Shown piece after piece: positions 45,894-58,492 of a stretch of DNA of 64,000 bases (position 1 is the stretch's first letter; each line of letters begins with the position of its first letter). The notes under the pieces are model-generated. The model searched no databases. It had not been told where the DNA came from and worked only from the letters and a program-made list of their open reading frames with translations. The stretch comes from Misgurnus anguillicaudatus. Its lineage: Eukaryota; Chordata; Actinopteri; Cypriniformes; Cobitidae. The stretch spans positions 28,670,501 through 28,734,500 of the forward strand of contig NC_073358.2 in the NCBI RefSeq assembly GCF_027580225.2, written 5' to 3'. The position numbers and the translations under genes were made by a program.

Positions 45894-48265
45894 ACTAGAT
45901 AGGTACATTTCCTGAAGAAAATGTGAAGTGGTGCTTGCCGTGGCAAAATTCTGGGGGCAATGTATGATTATACTCCAAGTCACGAGTCAAACGGTCCAAC
46001 CCCCGTGTCTCTACGATGTTCTGATGTGGAGATATAAGGCTTTGTTTATTGAAGGTAGTATGATTACCATGAAGCTAGCATGATGTTAGCATAAATAACG
46101 TGAAGGTAGTATGATGTTAACATGATTAGCATGAAGTTAGCATAAAGCGAACATCATTAGCATGAAGTTAACATGATGTTAATATGATTAGCATGAAGTT
46201 AGCATGATGTTAGCATGATTATCAGGAAGTTGGCATGATGTTAGCATGATTAGCATGAAGTTAGCATGAAGTTAACATGAAGCTAGCATGAAGCTAACAT
46301 GATTAGCATGAAGTTAGCATGAAGCTAGCATTAAGCTAGCATGATTAGCATGAAGCTAGCATGAAGCTAACATGATTAGCATGAAGCTAACATGATTAGC
46401 ATGAAGTTAGCATGATTAGCATGATGTTAGCATGATGTTAGCATGATTAGCATGATGTTAGCATGATTAGCATGAAGTTAGCATGAAGCTAGCATGATGC
46501 TAGCATGATTAGCATGAAGCTAGCATGAAGCTAACATGATTAGCATGAAGTTAGCATGAAGCTAGCATTAAGCTAGCATGATTAGCATGAAGCTAACATG
46601 ATTAGCATGAAGCTAGCATGATTAGCATGAAGTTAGCATGATTAGCATGATGTTAGCATGATTAGCATGAAGTTAGCATGAAGCTAGCATGATGCTAGCA
46701 TGATTAGCATGAAGCTAGCATGAAGCTAACATAATTAGCATGAAGCTAGCATGATTAGCATGAAGCTAGCATGATGTTAGCATGATGTTAGCATGATTAA
46801 CATGATGTTAGCATGATTAGCATGAAGTTAGCATGAAGTTAACATGAAGCTAGCATGATGTTAACATGATTAGCATGAAGCTAGCATGAAGCTAACATGA
46901 TTAGCATGAGGCTAGCATGATTAGCATGAAGCTAGCATGATTAGCATCAAGCTAGCATGATGTTAGAATGATTAGCATAAAGATAACATGATGTTAGCAT
47001 GATTAGCATGAAGCTAGCATGATGTTAGCATGATTAGCAAGAAGTTAACATGAAGTTAGCATGAAGCTAGCATGATTTAACGTGAACTTAGCAAGATTTA
47101 TTATGAAATTAGCATTAAGCTAGCATGAAACTAGCATGAAGCTAGTATGACTTAGCATTAAGCTAGCATGAAGCTAACATGACCCAAAGACCCAACCCCC
47201 ATGTCTCTATGATGTTCGGATCCAGAGATATAAGGCTTTGTTTATTATGTTGCTAGGGTGCTCATATTTGGTTGTTAGGGGCGTGGCTTGGGAGTGGCCA
47301 ACGATGTGGCCAGTTATTACACTCTGAGTCACAAGTAAAATGGTCCAACCCCCGTGTCTCTACGATGTTCTGATGCGGAGATATAAGGCTTTGTTTATTC
47401 GGTTGCTAGGGTGCTCATATTTGGTTGCTAGGGGCGTGGCTTGGGAGTGGCCAATGATCTGGCCAGTTATTACACTCCGAGTCACAAGTAAAACGGTCCA
47501 ACCCCCGTGTCTCTACGATGTTCTGATGTCGAGATATAACTGTTTAAATGTTATGTTGCTAGGGTGCTCAAAAGTGGTTGCTAGGGGCGTGGCTTAATAC
47601 CTCAATAAGGATCCTGAGAGACTGATTGGATGTCTGGGTAAAATGAGCCCACCCCCATGTCTCTATGACACTGTGCTGCAAAGATATCCATCTGGGCATT
47701 TTATAATGGCAGTCTATGGGAGATGTTGCTAGGGTGCCCAAAATTGTTGCTAGGGGCGTGGCTTAATAGCTCTGGGATGATCCTGAGAGACTGATTGGAT
47801 GCCCGAGTAAAATGAGCCCACCCACTTATCTCTACGACACTGTAAAGCAAAGATATCCCATCTGGAACTGTTTTATTCCCTTATATGGGCATGTTTCCTG
47901 CCCCATTATAAATCAATGGGAATTTTCGGGTGCCTCTTACACCCCAGGGGTACAACTTACACCCCATTGTGATCTATGTTCTTACAGAGCCTACCACCCT
48001 CTTCAAATGTTGTAACCCACATGTTTCTACAAAATCCTCGAGCGGAGCTATGACCCGTCAAAGTTGGGCGCAATGTTAAGTCAATGGGATTTTTCGGGTG
48101 GTTTTTCGCCCCCCTTTCAGAAATCCTGCACCCGATCCCTTATAAAAGTCATAGCACACCTCTCCTCAATAATCCGGTCGATTTGAGCCCTCTTTTGTGG
48201 GACTACGTTAAACCGTGCGGGACGAGTTACGCGCCGAAAAAGTGTCCAGAAAAAGAAGAATAATA
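45894..48265 (+). repeat. Composite array unit 2 (X head, minisatellite core, X tail): chimeric
   Basis: The head is X-type (ACTAGATAGGTACATTTCC, then GTGGTGCTTGCCGTGGCAAA). One partial 139-bp monomer breaks into the CATG minisatellite near 46050. After the minisatellite, monomer-like sequence and the ~170-190-bp tail modules follow. The end is the X-type tail (GGGACGAGTTACGCGCCGAA) and a TAATAA boundary. X ends with a Y-type core make it a recombinant. Confidence 0.8.
46053..47178. repeat. CATG minisatellite array A2
   Basis: The words are the same as in A1, but the dominant period is nearer 31 bp, because TAACATGATTAGCATGAAG replaces TAACATGAATTAGCATGAAG. GTTAGC variants are commoner than in A1. 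Confidence 0.93.
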
Positions 48266-48383
48266 ACTAGATAGAAAAGTTTGAAGACAAACTTTATGTT
48301 GGCTTGACAAAGCCTGGCCTGAACGTTTAAAAAAGTTTGAGAGAAACTTAAAACAAGTTTAGTTTAGTAGTCTAACTTTCCGT

Positions 48384-50203
48384 AAACATGATTTAACAAA
48401 AAGTTAGCATGTTAACATGATTTAGCACTAAGTTAACATGAATTAGCATGGGTAAGCATGATGCTAACATGAATTAGCATGATGCTAACATGAATTAGCA
48501 TGAAGCTAGCATGATGCTAACATGAATTAGCATGAAGCTAGCATGATGCTAACATGAATTAGCATGAAGCTAACATGATGTTAACATGAATTAGCATGAA
48601 GCTAACATGATGTTAACATGAATTATCATGAAGCTAACATGAATTAGCATGATGCTAACATGAATTAGCATGAAGCTAGCATGATGTTAACATGAATTAG
48701 CATGAAGCTAGCATGATGCTAACATGAATTAGCATGAAGCTAGCATGATGCTAACATGAATTAGCATGAAGCTAACATGATGTTAACATGAATTAGCATG
48801 AAGCTAACATGAATTAGCATGATGCTAACATGAATTAGTATGAAGCTAGCATGATGCTAACATGAATTAGTATGAAGCTAGCATGATGCTAACATGAATT
48901 AGCATGAAGCTAGCATGATGCTAACATGAATTAGCATGAAGCTAACATGATGCTAACATGAATTAGCATGATGCTAACATGAATTAGCATAATGCTAACA
49001 TGAATTAGAATGAAGCTAGCATGATGCTAACATGAATTAGCATGAAGCTAGCATGATGCTAACATGAATTAGCATGAAGTTAGCATGATGTTAACGTGAA
49101 TTAGCATGATGTTAACGTGAATTAGCATGATGCTAACATGAATTAGCATGAAGCTAACATGAATTAGCATGATGCTACATGAATTAGCATGATGATAACA
49201 TGAATTAGCATGAAGCTAGCATGAAGCTAGCATGATGCTAGCATGAAGCTAGCATGATGCTAACATGAATTAGCATGAAGCTAGCATGATGCTAACATGA
49301 ATTAGCATGAAGCTAGAATGATGTTAACATGAATTAGCATGAAGCTAACATGATGCTAACATGAATTAGCATGAAGCTAGCATGATTCTAACATGAATTA
49401 GCATGAAGCTAACATGATGCTAACATGAATTAGCATGAAGCTAGCATGATGCAAACATGAATTAACATGAAGCTAGCATGATGTTAACATGAATTAGCAT
49501 GAAGCTAACATGATGCTAACATGAATTAGCATGAAGCTAGCATGATGCTAACATGAATTAGCATGAAGCTAACATGATGCTAACATGAATTAGCATGATG
49601 CTAACATGAATTAGCATAATGCTAACATGAATTAGCATGAAGCTAGCATGATGCTAACATGAATTAGCATGAAGCTAGCATGATGCTAACATGAATTAGC
49701 ATGAAGTTAGCATGATGTTAACGTGAATTAGCATGATGCTAACATGAATTAGCATGAAGCTAACATGAATTAGCATGAAGCTAACATGAATTAGCATGAT
49801 GCTACATGAATTAGCATGATGATAACATGAATTAGCATGAAGCTAGCATGATGCTAACATGAATTAGCATGAAGCTAGCATGATGCTAACATGAATTAGC
49901 ATAAAGTTAGCAAGATTTATTATGAAATTAGCATAAAGCTAGCAAGAAACTAGCATGAAGCTAACATGAATTAGCATGAAGCTAACATGAATTAGCATGA
50001 TGCTACATGAATTAGCATGATGATAACATGAATTAGCATGAAGCTAGCATGATGCTAACATGAATTAGCATGAAGCTAGCATGATGCTAACATGAATTAG
50101 CATAAAGTTAGCAAGATTTATTATGAAATTAGCATAAAGCTAGCAAGAAACTAGCATGAAGCTAGTATGACTTAGCATGAAGCTAACATAAGGCTAACAT
50201 GAC
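48384..50203. repeat. CATG minisatellite array A3
   Basis: About 1.8 kb of the 32-bp unit. Higher-order duplication is visible: a block with GATGCTACATGAATTAGCATG and GATGATAACATG recurs near 49.17, 49.80 and 50.01 kb, and the AAGTTAGCAAGATTTATTATG end-block occurs twice (49.90 and 50.10 kb). Confidence 0.95.
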
Positions 50204-50834
50204 CCAAATACCCAACGACCATGTCTCTATGATTTTCGGATCCAGAGATATAAGGCTTTGTTTATTATGTTGCTAGGGTGCTCATATTTGGTTGCTAGGG
50301 GCGTGGCTTAATACCTCAATAAGAATCCTCAGAGACTGATTGGATGCCTGAGTAAAATGAGCCCACCCCCATATCTCCACGACACTCTAAAGTGAAGATA
50401 TTCCATCTGGGACGCTTTTATTCCCTTATATGGGCATGTTTCCTGCCCCATTATAAGTCAATGGGGAAATTTGGGTGCCTCTTACACCCCAGGGGTGAAA
50501 CTTACACCCCAATGTGATGTATGTTCTTACAGAGCCTGCCAGCCTCTTCAAATGTGGTAACCCACAGGTTTCTACAAATTTCTCGCTTGCAGCTATGACC
50601 CGTCAAAGTTTGTCGCAATGTTAAGTCAATGGAAAATTTGGGGTGTTTGAGGGCCCCGTTTAGGAATTCGGTAGGTCCCATCAGTTAGAAAAGTCATAGC
50701 ACCAATCTACGGACCAGTCTTAAAAGTTTTGTAAAGTTTTGTGGGTGTAGCTTGAAAGCTCTGGGAGGAGTTACAATTGGTAAAAAGTATGAACAGAAGA
50801 AGAATAATAATAATAAGCTTAGATCGAAGAACAG

Positions 50835-50860
50835 TATGTTGGCTTTGTCAAGCCAACATA
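50835..50860. repeat. Terminal hairpin of unit 3
   Basis: TATGTTGGCTT, TGTC and AAGCCAACATA form a perfect 11-bp stem with a 4-base loop. It lies directly before the next ACTAGATA. From GGCTTTGTC onward it is also the reverse complement of part of the Y head. Confidence 0.9.
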
Positions 50861-52169
50861 ACTAGATAGGTACATTTCCTGAAGAAAATGTGAGTGGTGC
50901 TTGCCGTGGCAAAATTCTGGGTAACATATATGATTATACTCCAAGCCAAAAGTAAAACGATCCAACTCCCGTGTCTCTACGATGTTCTGATGCGGAGATA
51001 TAAGGCTTTGTTTACTCTGTTGCTAGGGTACTGTATTTGGTTGCTAGGGAAAAAATGGCACCCACTAGTGATTACCCTCCGAGTCACGAGTCAAACGGTC
51101 CAACCCCCGTGTCTCTACGATGTTCTGATGCGGAGATATAAGGCTTTGTTTACTCTGTTGCTAGGGTACTGTATTTGGTTGCTAGGGAAAAAAATGGCAT
51201 CCACTAGTGATTAACCTCCAAGTCACGAGTCAAACGGTCCAACCCCCGTGTCTCTACGATGTTCTGATCCGGAGATATAAGGCTTTGTTTATTCGGTTGC
51301 TAGGGTTCTCAAATTTGGTTGCTAGGGGCGTGGCTTGGGAGTGGCCATTGATGTGCCCAATTGTTACACCCCTAGTCACAAGTAAAACGGTCCAACCCCC
51401 GTGTCTCTACGATGTTCTGATGCCGAGATATAACTGTTTGAATATTATGTTGCTAGGGTGCTCAAAAGTGGTTGTTAGGGGCTTGGCTTAGTAAGTATTC
51501 AAGGATAATGAGAGAGTGATTGTATGCATGAGTAAAATGATACCACCCCCATTTCTCTGTGACACTGTGGTGCAAAGATATCCATCTAGGCATTTTATAA
51601 TGGCAGTCTATGGGATAGGTTGCTAGGGTGCCCAAAATGGTTGCTAGGGTAACCTTACACCCCATTGTGTGGTACGTCCTGAAAGAGTCTAGCACCCTCT
51701 TCAAATGTTGTGACCCACATTTTTCTACGAAATCCTCGCTCGGACCTATGACCCGTCAAAGTTTTTCGCAATGTTAAGTCTATGGGATTTTCGCCCATTG
51801 ACTTTTCATTGGGCATTTTTGGGCACCTCTTACACCCCAGAGGTACAACTTACCCCCTATTGTGATCCATGTTCTTACAGAGCCTACCACCCTCTTCAAA
51901 TGTTGTAACCCACATGTTTCTACAAAATCCTCGAGCGGAGCTATGACTCGTCAAAGTTGGGCGCAATGTTAAGTCAATGGGATTTTTCGGGTGGTTTTTT
52001 GCCCCCCTTTCGGAAATCCTGCACCCGATTGCTTATAAAAGTCATAGCACACCTCTCCTCAATAAACCAGTCGATTTGAGCCCGCTTTCATGGGACTACG
52101 GCAAAGCGTGCGGGACGAGTTACGCGCCGAAAAAACGTGCAGACATAAGAATAAGATATAATAATAATA
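50861..52169 (+). repeat. Composite array unit 4 (X head, 139-bp core, X tail)
   Basis: The X head is followed by about three 139-bp monomers (50935-51290), then tail modules and the X-type tail ending in (ATA)n at the boundary. It is the shortest complete unit. Confidence 0.8.
50935..51290. repeat. 139-bp tandem repeat, block in unit 4
   Basis: About 2.5 monomers. Each contains CCAACCCCCGTGTCTCTACG, GATATAAGGCTTTGTTTA and two GTTGCTAGGG words 22 bases apart. Confidence 0.9.
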
Positions 52170-54148
52170 ACTAGATAGGTACATTTCCTGAAGAAAATGT
52201 GAGTGGTGCTTGCTGTGGCAAAATTCTGGGGAACATATATGATTATACTCCAAGCCAAAAGTAAAACGATCCAACTCCCGTGTCTCTACGATGTTCTGAT
52301 GCGGAGATATAAGGCTTTGTTTACTTTGTTGCTAGGGTACTGTATTTGGTTGCTAGGGAAAAAATTGCCATCCACTAGTGATTACCCTCCGAGTCACGAG
52401 TCAAACGGTCCAACCCCCTTGTCTCTACGATGTTCTGATGCGGAGATATAAGGCTTTGTTTACTCTGTTGCTAGGGTACTGTATTTGGTTGCTAGGGAAA
52501 AAATTGCCATCCACTAGTGATTACCCTCCAAGTCACGAGTCAAACGGTCCAACCCCCGTGTCTCTACGATGTTCTGGTGCGGAGATTTAAGGCTTTGTTT
52601 ACTCTGTTGCTAGGGTACTGTATTTGGTTGCTAGGGAAAAAAATGGCAACCACTAGTGATTACCCTCCGAGTCACGAGTCAAACGGTCCAACCCCCGTGT
52701 CTCTACGATGTTCTGATGCGGAGATATAAGGCTTTGTTTACTCTGTTGCTAGGGTGCTGTATTTGGTTGCTAGGGAAAAAAATGGCATCCACTAGTGATT
52801 ACCCCCCGAGTCACAAGTCAAACGGTTCAACCCCCGTGTCTCTACGATGTTCTGATGCGGAGTTATAAGGCTTTGTTTACTCTGTTGCTAGGGTACTGTA
52901 TTTGGTTGCTAGGGAAAAAATTGGCATCCCATAATGATTACACTCCGAGTCACAAGTCAAACGGTCCAACCCCCGTGTTTCTACGATGTTCTGATGCGGA
53001 GATATAAGGCTTTGTTTACACTGTTGCTAGGGTACTGTATTTGGTTGCTAAGGAAAAATTTGACATCCCTTAGTGATTATACTCTGAGTCATGAGTCAAA
53101 CGGTCCAACCCCCGTGTCTCTACGATGTTCTGATGCGGAGATATAAGGCTTTGTTTACTCTGTTGCTAGGGTGCTCTTATTTGGTTGCTAGGGGCGGGGC
53201 TTGGGAGTGGCCAATGATGTGACCAGTTGTTACACTCCGAGTCACAAGTAAAACGGTCCAACCCCCGTGTCTCTACGATGTTCTGATGCCGAGGTATAAC
53301 TGTTTGAATTTTATGTTGCTAGGGTGCTTAAAAGTGGTTGCTAGGGGCGTGGCTTAATAGCTCTGGGACTATCCTGATAAATTGATTGGATGTCTGAGTA
53401 AAATGAGCCCACCCTCATGTCTCTATGACATTGTAAAGCGAAGATATCCCGTCTGGGCATTTTATAATGGCAGTCTATGGGAGATGTTGCTAGGGTGCTC
53501 AAAAGTGGTTGCCAGGGGCGTGGCTTAATAGCTCTGAAAAGATCCTGAGAGACTGATTGGATGCCCGAGTAAAATGAGCCCACCCACTTATCTCTATGAT
53601 ACTGTAAAGGAAAGATTTCTAATCTGGAACGGTTTTATTCCCTTATATGGGCGTGTTCCCTGCCCCATTATAAGTCAATGGGAATTTTCGGGGGCCTCTT
53701 ACACCCCAGGGGTACAACTTATACCCCATTGTGATGTATGTTCTTACAGAGCCTACCACCCTCTTTAAATGTTATAACCCACATGTTTCTACAAAATCCT
53801 TGAGCGGAGCTATGACCCGTCAAAGTTGGGCCCAATGTTAAGTCAATGGGATTTTTCGGGTGGTTTTTCGCCCCCCTTTCGGAAATCCTGCACCCGATCC
53901 CTTATAAAAGTCATAGCAGACGTGTCCTCAATAAGCCGATCATTTTGAGCCCCGTTTCATTGGTCTACGACAAACCGTGTGGGACGAGTTACGCGCCGAA
54001 AAAGTGTCCAGATATAAGAATAAATAAATAAAGATATAAATAATAAGTATGAGCAATAGTAATAGTGATGCCTTGCATAAATGCAAGCACCACTAATAAG
54101 TATGAGGAATAGTAATAGTGATGCCTTGCATAAATGCAAGCACCACTA
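52170..54148 (+). repeat. Composite array unit 5 (X head, 139-bp core, X tail with hairpins)
   Basis: X head, about seven monomers, tail modules and the X tail. After the (ATAA)n run the tail holds a duplicated ~50-base segment containing GATGCCTTGCATAAATGCAA and ending GCACCACT. CTTGCAT/ATGCAAG can form a hairpin, and the last 12 bases are the exact reverse complement of a stretch in the X head. Confidence 0.8.
52254..53170. repeat. 139-bp tandem repeat, block in unit 5
   Basis: About 6.6 monomers at an exact 139-base step, near-identical. Since 139 is not a multiple of three, the repeated open frames shift at every copy and cannot be a repeated-domain protein. Confidence 0.95.
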
Positions 54149-54193
54149 ACTAGATAGGTACATTTCCTGAAGAAAATGTGAAGTGGTGCTTGC
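54136..54193. repeat. 12-bp inverted repeat spanning the unit 5/6 junction
   Basis: GCAAGCACCACT ending unit 5 and AGTGGTGCTTGC in the head of unit 6 are exact reverse complements around the ACTAGATA boundary. The loop holds a further ACATTT/AAATGT hairpin. Confidence 0.9.
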
Positions 54194-55997
54194 CGTGGCA
54201 AATTTCGAGGAACAATATATGATTATACTCTAAGTCACGAGTCAAACGGTCCAACCCCCGTGTCTCTACGATGTTCTGATGCGGAGATATAAGGCTTTGT
54301 TTACTCTGTTGCTAGGGTACTGTATTTGGTTGCTAGGGAAAAAATTGGCATCCCATAATGATTACACTCTGAGTCACGAGTCAAACGGTCCAATCCCCGT
54401 GTCTCTACGATGTTCTGATGCGGAGATATAAGGCTTTGTTTACTCTGTTGCTAGGGTACTGTATTTGGTTGCTAGGGAAAAAATGGCATCCCATAGTGAT
54501 TACTCGCCGAGTCACAAGTCAAACGGTCCAACCCCCGTGTCTCTACGATGTTCTGATGTGGAGATATAAGGTTTTGTTTACTCTGTTGCTAGGGTACTGT
54601 ATTTGGTTGCTATGGAAAAAATTGGCATCCCATAGTGATTACACTCTGAGTCACGAGTCAAACGGTCCAACCCCCGTGTCTCTACAATGTTCTGATGCGG
54701 AGATATAAGGCTTTGTTTACTCTGTTGCTAGGGTACTGTATTTGGTTGCTAGGGAAAAAAATGGCATCCCATAATGATTACACTCTGAGTCACGAGTCAA
54801 ATGGTCCAACCCCCGTGTCTCTACGATGTTCTGATGCGAAGATATAAGGCTTTGTTTACTCTGTTGCTAGGGTACTGTATTTGGTTGCTAGGGAAAAAAT
54901 TGGCATCCCATAGTGATTACACTCTGAGTCACGAGTCAAACGGTCCAACCCCTGTGTCTCTACGATGTTCTGATGCGGAGATATAAGGCTTTGTTTACTC
55001 TGTTGCTAGGGTACTGTATTTGGTTGCTAGGGAAAAAAATGGCATCCCATAGTGATTACCCGCCGAGTCACGAGTCAAACGGTCCAAACCCCGTGTCTCT
55101 ACGATGTTCTGATGCGGAGATATAAGGCTTTGTTTACTCTGTTGCTAGGGTACTGTATTTGGTTGCTAGGGAAAAAATTGGCATCCCATAGTGATTACAC
55201 TCTGAGTCACAAGTCAAACGGTCCAACCCCCGTGTCTTTATGATGTTCTGATGCCGAGATATAACTGTTTGAATTTTATGTTGCTAGGGTGCTCAAAAGT
55301 GGTTGCTAGGGGTGTGGCTTAATACCTTTGTAAGGATCCTGAGAGACTGATTGGATGCCTGAGTAAAATGAGCCCACCCCCATGTCTCTATGACACTGTG
55401 CTGCAAAAATATCCATCTGGGCATTTTATAATGGCAGTCTATGGGAGATGTTGCTAGGGTGCCCAAAATGGTTGCTAGGGGCGTGGCTTAATAGCTCTGG
55501 GACTATCCTGATAGATTGATTGGATCTCTGAGTAAAATGAGCCCACCCCCTTGTCTCTACGACATTGTAAAGCAAAGATATCTCATCTGGAACTTTTTTA
55601 TTCCCTTATATGGGCATGTTTCCTGCCCCATTATAAGTCAATGGGAATTTTCGGGTGCCTCTTACACCCCAGGGGTACAACTTACACCCCATTGTGGTGT
55701 ATGTTCATACTGAGCCTACCACCCTCTTCAAATGTTGTAACCCACATGTTTCTACAAAATCCTCGAGTGGAGCTATGACTGGTCAAAGTTGGGCGCAATG
55801 TTAAGTCAATGGGATTTTTCGGGTGGTTTTTCGCCCCCCTTTCGAAAATCCTGCACCCGATCCCTTAAAAAAGATATAGCACACCATTCCTCAATAAACC
55901 GGTCAATTTGGGCCCTCTTTTATGGGTCTACGACAAACCGTGTGGGACGAGTTACGCGCCGAAATTTATGCGACATAAGAATAAAGATATAAAAATA
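54149..55997 (+). repeat. Composite array unit 6 (X head, 139-bp core, X tail)
   Basis: X head, about seven monomers, the two ~180-bp tail modules and the X-type tail. The terminal hairpin segment of unit 5 is absent; the unit ends in A/T-rich sequence at the next ACTAGATA. Confidence 0.8.
54222..55250. repeat. 139-bp tandem repeat, block in unit 6
   Basis: About 7.4 monomers. A local variant (CCCATAGTGATTACACTCTGAG) dominates, different from the variant favoured in unit 5. Confidence 0.95.
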
Positions 55998-56117
55998 ACT
56001 AGATATTAAAGTTTGAGGACAAACTTTATGTTGGCTTGAAAAAGTGTAGCCGGAACGTTTAAAACGGTTTGACAGAAGTTTAGTTTAGTAGGCTATCTGG
56101 CTGTTAGTATGTTTAAG

Positions 56118-56262
56118 TATGATGCTAGCATGATTAGCATGAAGCTAGCATGATGTAAGCATGATTAGCATGAAGCTAGCATGATGCTAGCATGATTAGC
56201 ATGATGCTAGCATGATTAGCACAAAGCTAGCATGAAGCTAACATGATTAGCATGAAGCTTAC
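56118..56262. repeat. CATG minisatellite array A4 (short)
   Basis: A short remnant of the minisatellite, with GATTAGCATGAAGCTAGCATG words, in unit 7. Confidence 0.9.
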
Positions 56263-56263
56263 A

Positions 56264-58492
56264 TTTATTCTGTTGCTAGGGTACTAAGTTTGGTTGCTAA
56301 GGAGAAAATTGGCATCCCATAATGATCACCCTTCAAGCCACAAGTAAAACGGTCCAACCCCCGTGTCTCTATGATGTTCTGAAGCAGAGATATAAGGCTT
56401 TGTTTATTCCGTTGCTAGGGTACTAAGTTTGGTTGCTAGGGAGAAAATTGGCATCCCATAATGATCACCCTTCAAGCCACAAGTAAAACGGTCCAACCCC
56501 CGTGTCTCTATGATGTTCTGAAGCAGAGATATAAGGCTTTGTTTATTCCGTTGCTAGGGTACTAAGTTTGGTTGCTAAGGAGAAAATTGGTATCCCATAA
56601 TGATCACCCTTCAAGCCACAAGTAAAACGGTCCCACCCCGTGTCTCTATGATGTTCTGAAGCAGAGATATAAGGCTTTGTTTATTCCGTTGCTAGGGTAC
56701 TAAGTTTGGTTACTAAGGAGAAAATTGGCATCCCATAATCATCACCCTTCAAGCCACAAGTAAAACGGTCCAACCCCCGTGTCTCTATGATGTTCTGAAG
56801 CAGAGATATAAGGCTTTGTTTATTCCGTTGCTAGGGTACTAAGTTTGGTTGCTAGGGAGAAAATTGGCATCCCATAATGATCAACCTTCAAGCCACAAGT
56901 AAAACGGTCCAACCCCCGCGTCTCTAAGATGTTCTGAAGCGGAGATATAAGGCTTTGTTTATTCCGTTGCTAGGGTACTAAGTTTGGTTGCTAAGGAGAA
57001 AATTGGCATCCCATAATGATCAACCTTCAAGCCACAAGTAAAACAGTCCAACCCCTGTGTCTCTAAGATGTTCTGAAGCAGAGATATAAGGCTTTGTTTA
57101 TTCTGTTGCTAGGGTACTAAGTTTGGTTGCTAAGGAGAAAATTGGCATCCCATAATGATCACCCTTCAAGCCACCAGTAAAACGGTCCAACCCCCGTGTC
57201 TCTAAGATGTTCTGAAGCGGAGATATAAGGCTTTGTTTATTCCGTTGCTAGGGTACTAAGTTTGGTTGCTAAGGAGAAAATTCGTATCCCATAATGATCA
57301 CCCTTCAAGCCACAAGTAAAACGGTCCCACCCCCGTGTCTCTATGATGTTTTGAAGCAGAGATATAAGGCTTTGTTTATTCCGTTGCTAGGGTACTAAGT
57401 TTGGTTGCTAAGGAGAAAATTGGCATCCCATAATGATCACCCTTCAAGCCACCAGTAAAACGGTCCAACCCCCGTGTCTCTATGATGTTCTGAAGCAGAG
57501 ATATAAGGCTTTGTTTATTCCGTTGCTAGGGTACTAAGTTTGGTTGCTAGGGAGAAAATTGGCATCCCATAATGATCAACCTTCAAGCCACAAGTAAACC
57601 GGTCCAACCCCCGTGTCTCTAAGATTTTCTGAAGCAGAGATATAAGGCTTTGTTTATTCCGTTGCTAGGGTACTAAGTTTGGTTGCTAAGGAGAAAATTG
57701 GCATCCCATAATGATCACCTTCAAGCCACCAGTAAAACGGTCCAACCCCCGTGTCTCTATGATGTTCTGAAGCGGAGATATAAGGCTTTGTTTATTCTGT
57801 TGCTAGGGTACTAAGTTTGGTTGCTAGGCAGAAAATTGGCATCCCATAATGATCAACCTTCAAGCCACAAGTAAAACGGTCCAACCCCCGTGTCTCTATG
57901 ATGTTCTGAAGCGGAGATATAAGGCTTTTGTTTATTCTGTTGCTAGGGTACTAAGTTTGGTTGCTAGGCAGAAAATTGGAATCCCATAATGATCAACCTT
58001 CAAGCCACAAGTAAAACGGTCCAACCCCCGTGTCTCTACGATGTTCTGATGCGGAGATATAAGGCTTTGTTTATTCCGTTGCTAGGGTACTAAGTTTGGT
58101 TGCTAGGGAGAAAATTGGCATCCCATAATGATCAACCTTCAAGCCACAAGTAAAATGGTCCAACCCCCGTGTCTCTAAGATGTTCTGAAGCAGAGATATA
58201 AGGCTTTGTTTATTCCGTTGCTAGGGTACTAAGTTTGGTTGCTAAGGAGAAAATTGGCATCCCATAATGATCACCCTTCAAGCCACAAGTAAAATGGTCC
58301 AACCCCTGTGTCTCTATGATGTTCTGAAGCGGAGATATAAGGCTTTGTTTATTCTGTTGCTAGGGTACTAAGTTTGGTTGCTAGGCAGACAATTGGCATC
58401 CCATAATGATCAACCTTCAAGCCACAAGTAAAACGGTCCAACCCCCGTGTCTCTACGATGTTCTGATGCGGAGATATAAGGCTTTGTTTGTT
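56264..58492. repeat. 139-bp tandem repeat, block in unit 7 (about 16 copies)
   Basis: The step is exactly 139 bases between the first copies. All share a unit-specific variant: GGTACTAAGTTTGGTTGCTA, GAGAAAATTGGCATCCCATA and TTCAAGCCACAAGTAAAACG. A one-base insertion occurs near 57.93 kb. The homogeneous variant suggests local amplification. Confidence 0.95.

Larger units (their letters stand above)
48266..50860 (+). repeat. Composite array unit 3 (Y head, minisatellite core, Y tail with hairpin)
   Basis: The Y head has stem AAAGTTTG/CAAACTTT with loop AAGA. It is followed by the longest minisatellite, one set of tail modules and the Y-type tail (GAAAGCTCTGGGAGGAGTTA). It is the only Y unit here with an extra terminal segment after the (AAT)n run, and that segment ends in a perfect hairpin (50835-50860). 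It may be the most complete Y unit. Confidence 0.8.

Noticed and set aside
45894..45960. CTGAAGA in the X head, considered as the core of a hammerhead ribozyme
   Set aside because: The matching GAAA box and the three-stem arrangement could not be found around it.
44168..50203. Regular short repeats resembling a CRISPR array
   Set aside because: The units are contiguous with no unique spacers, and the context is a vertebrate genome.
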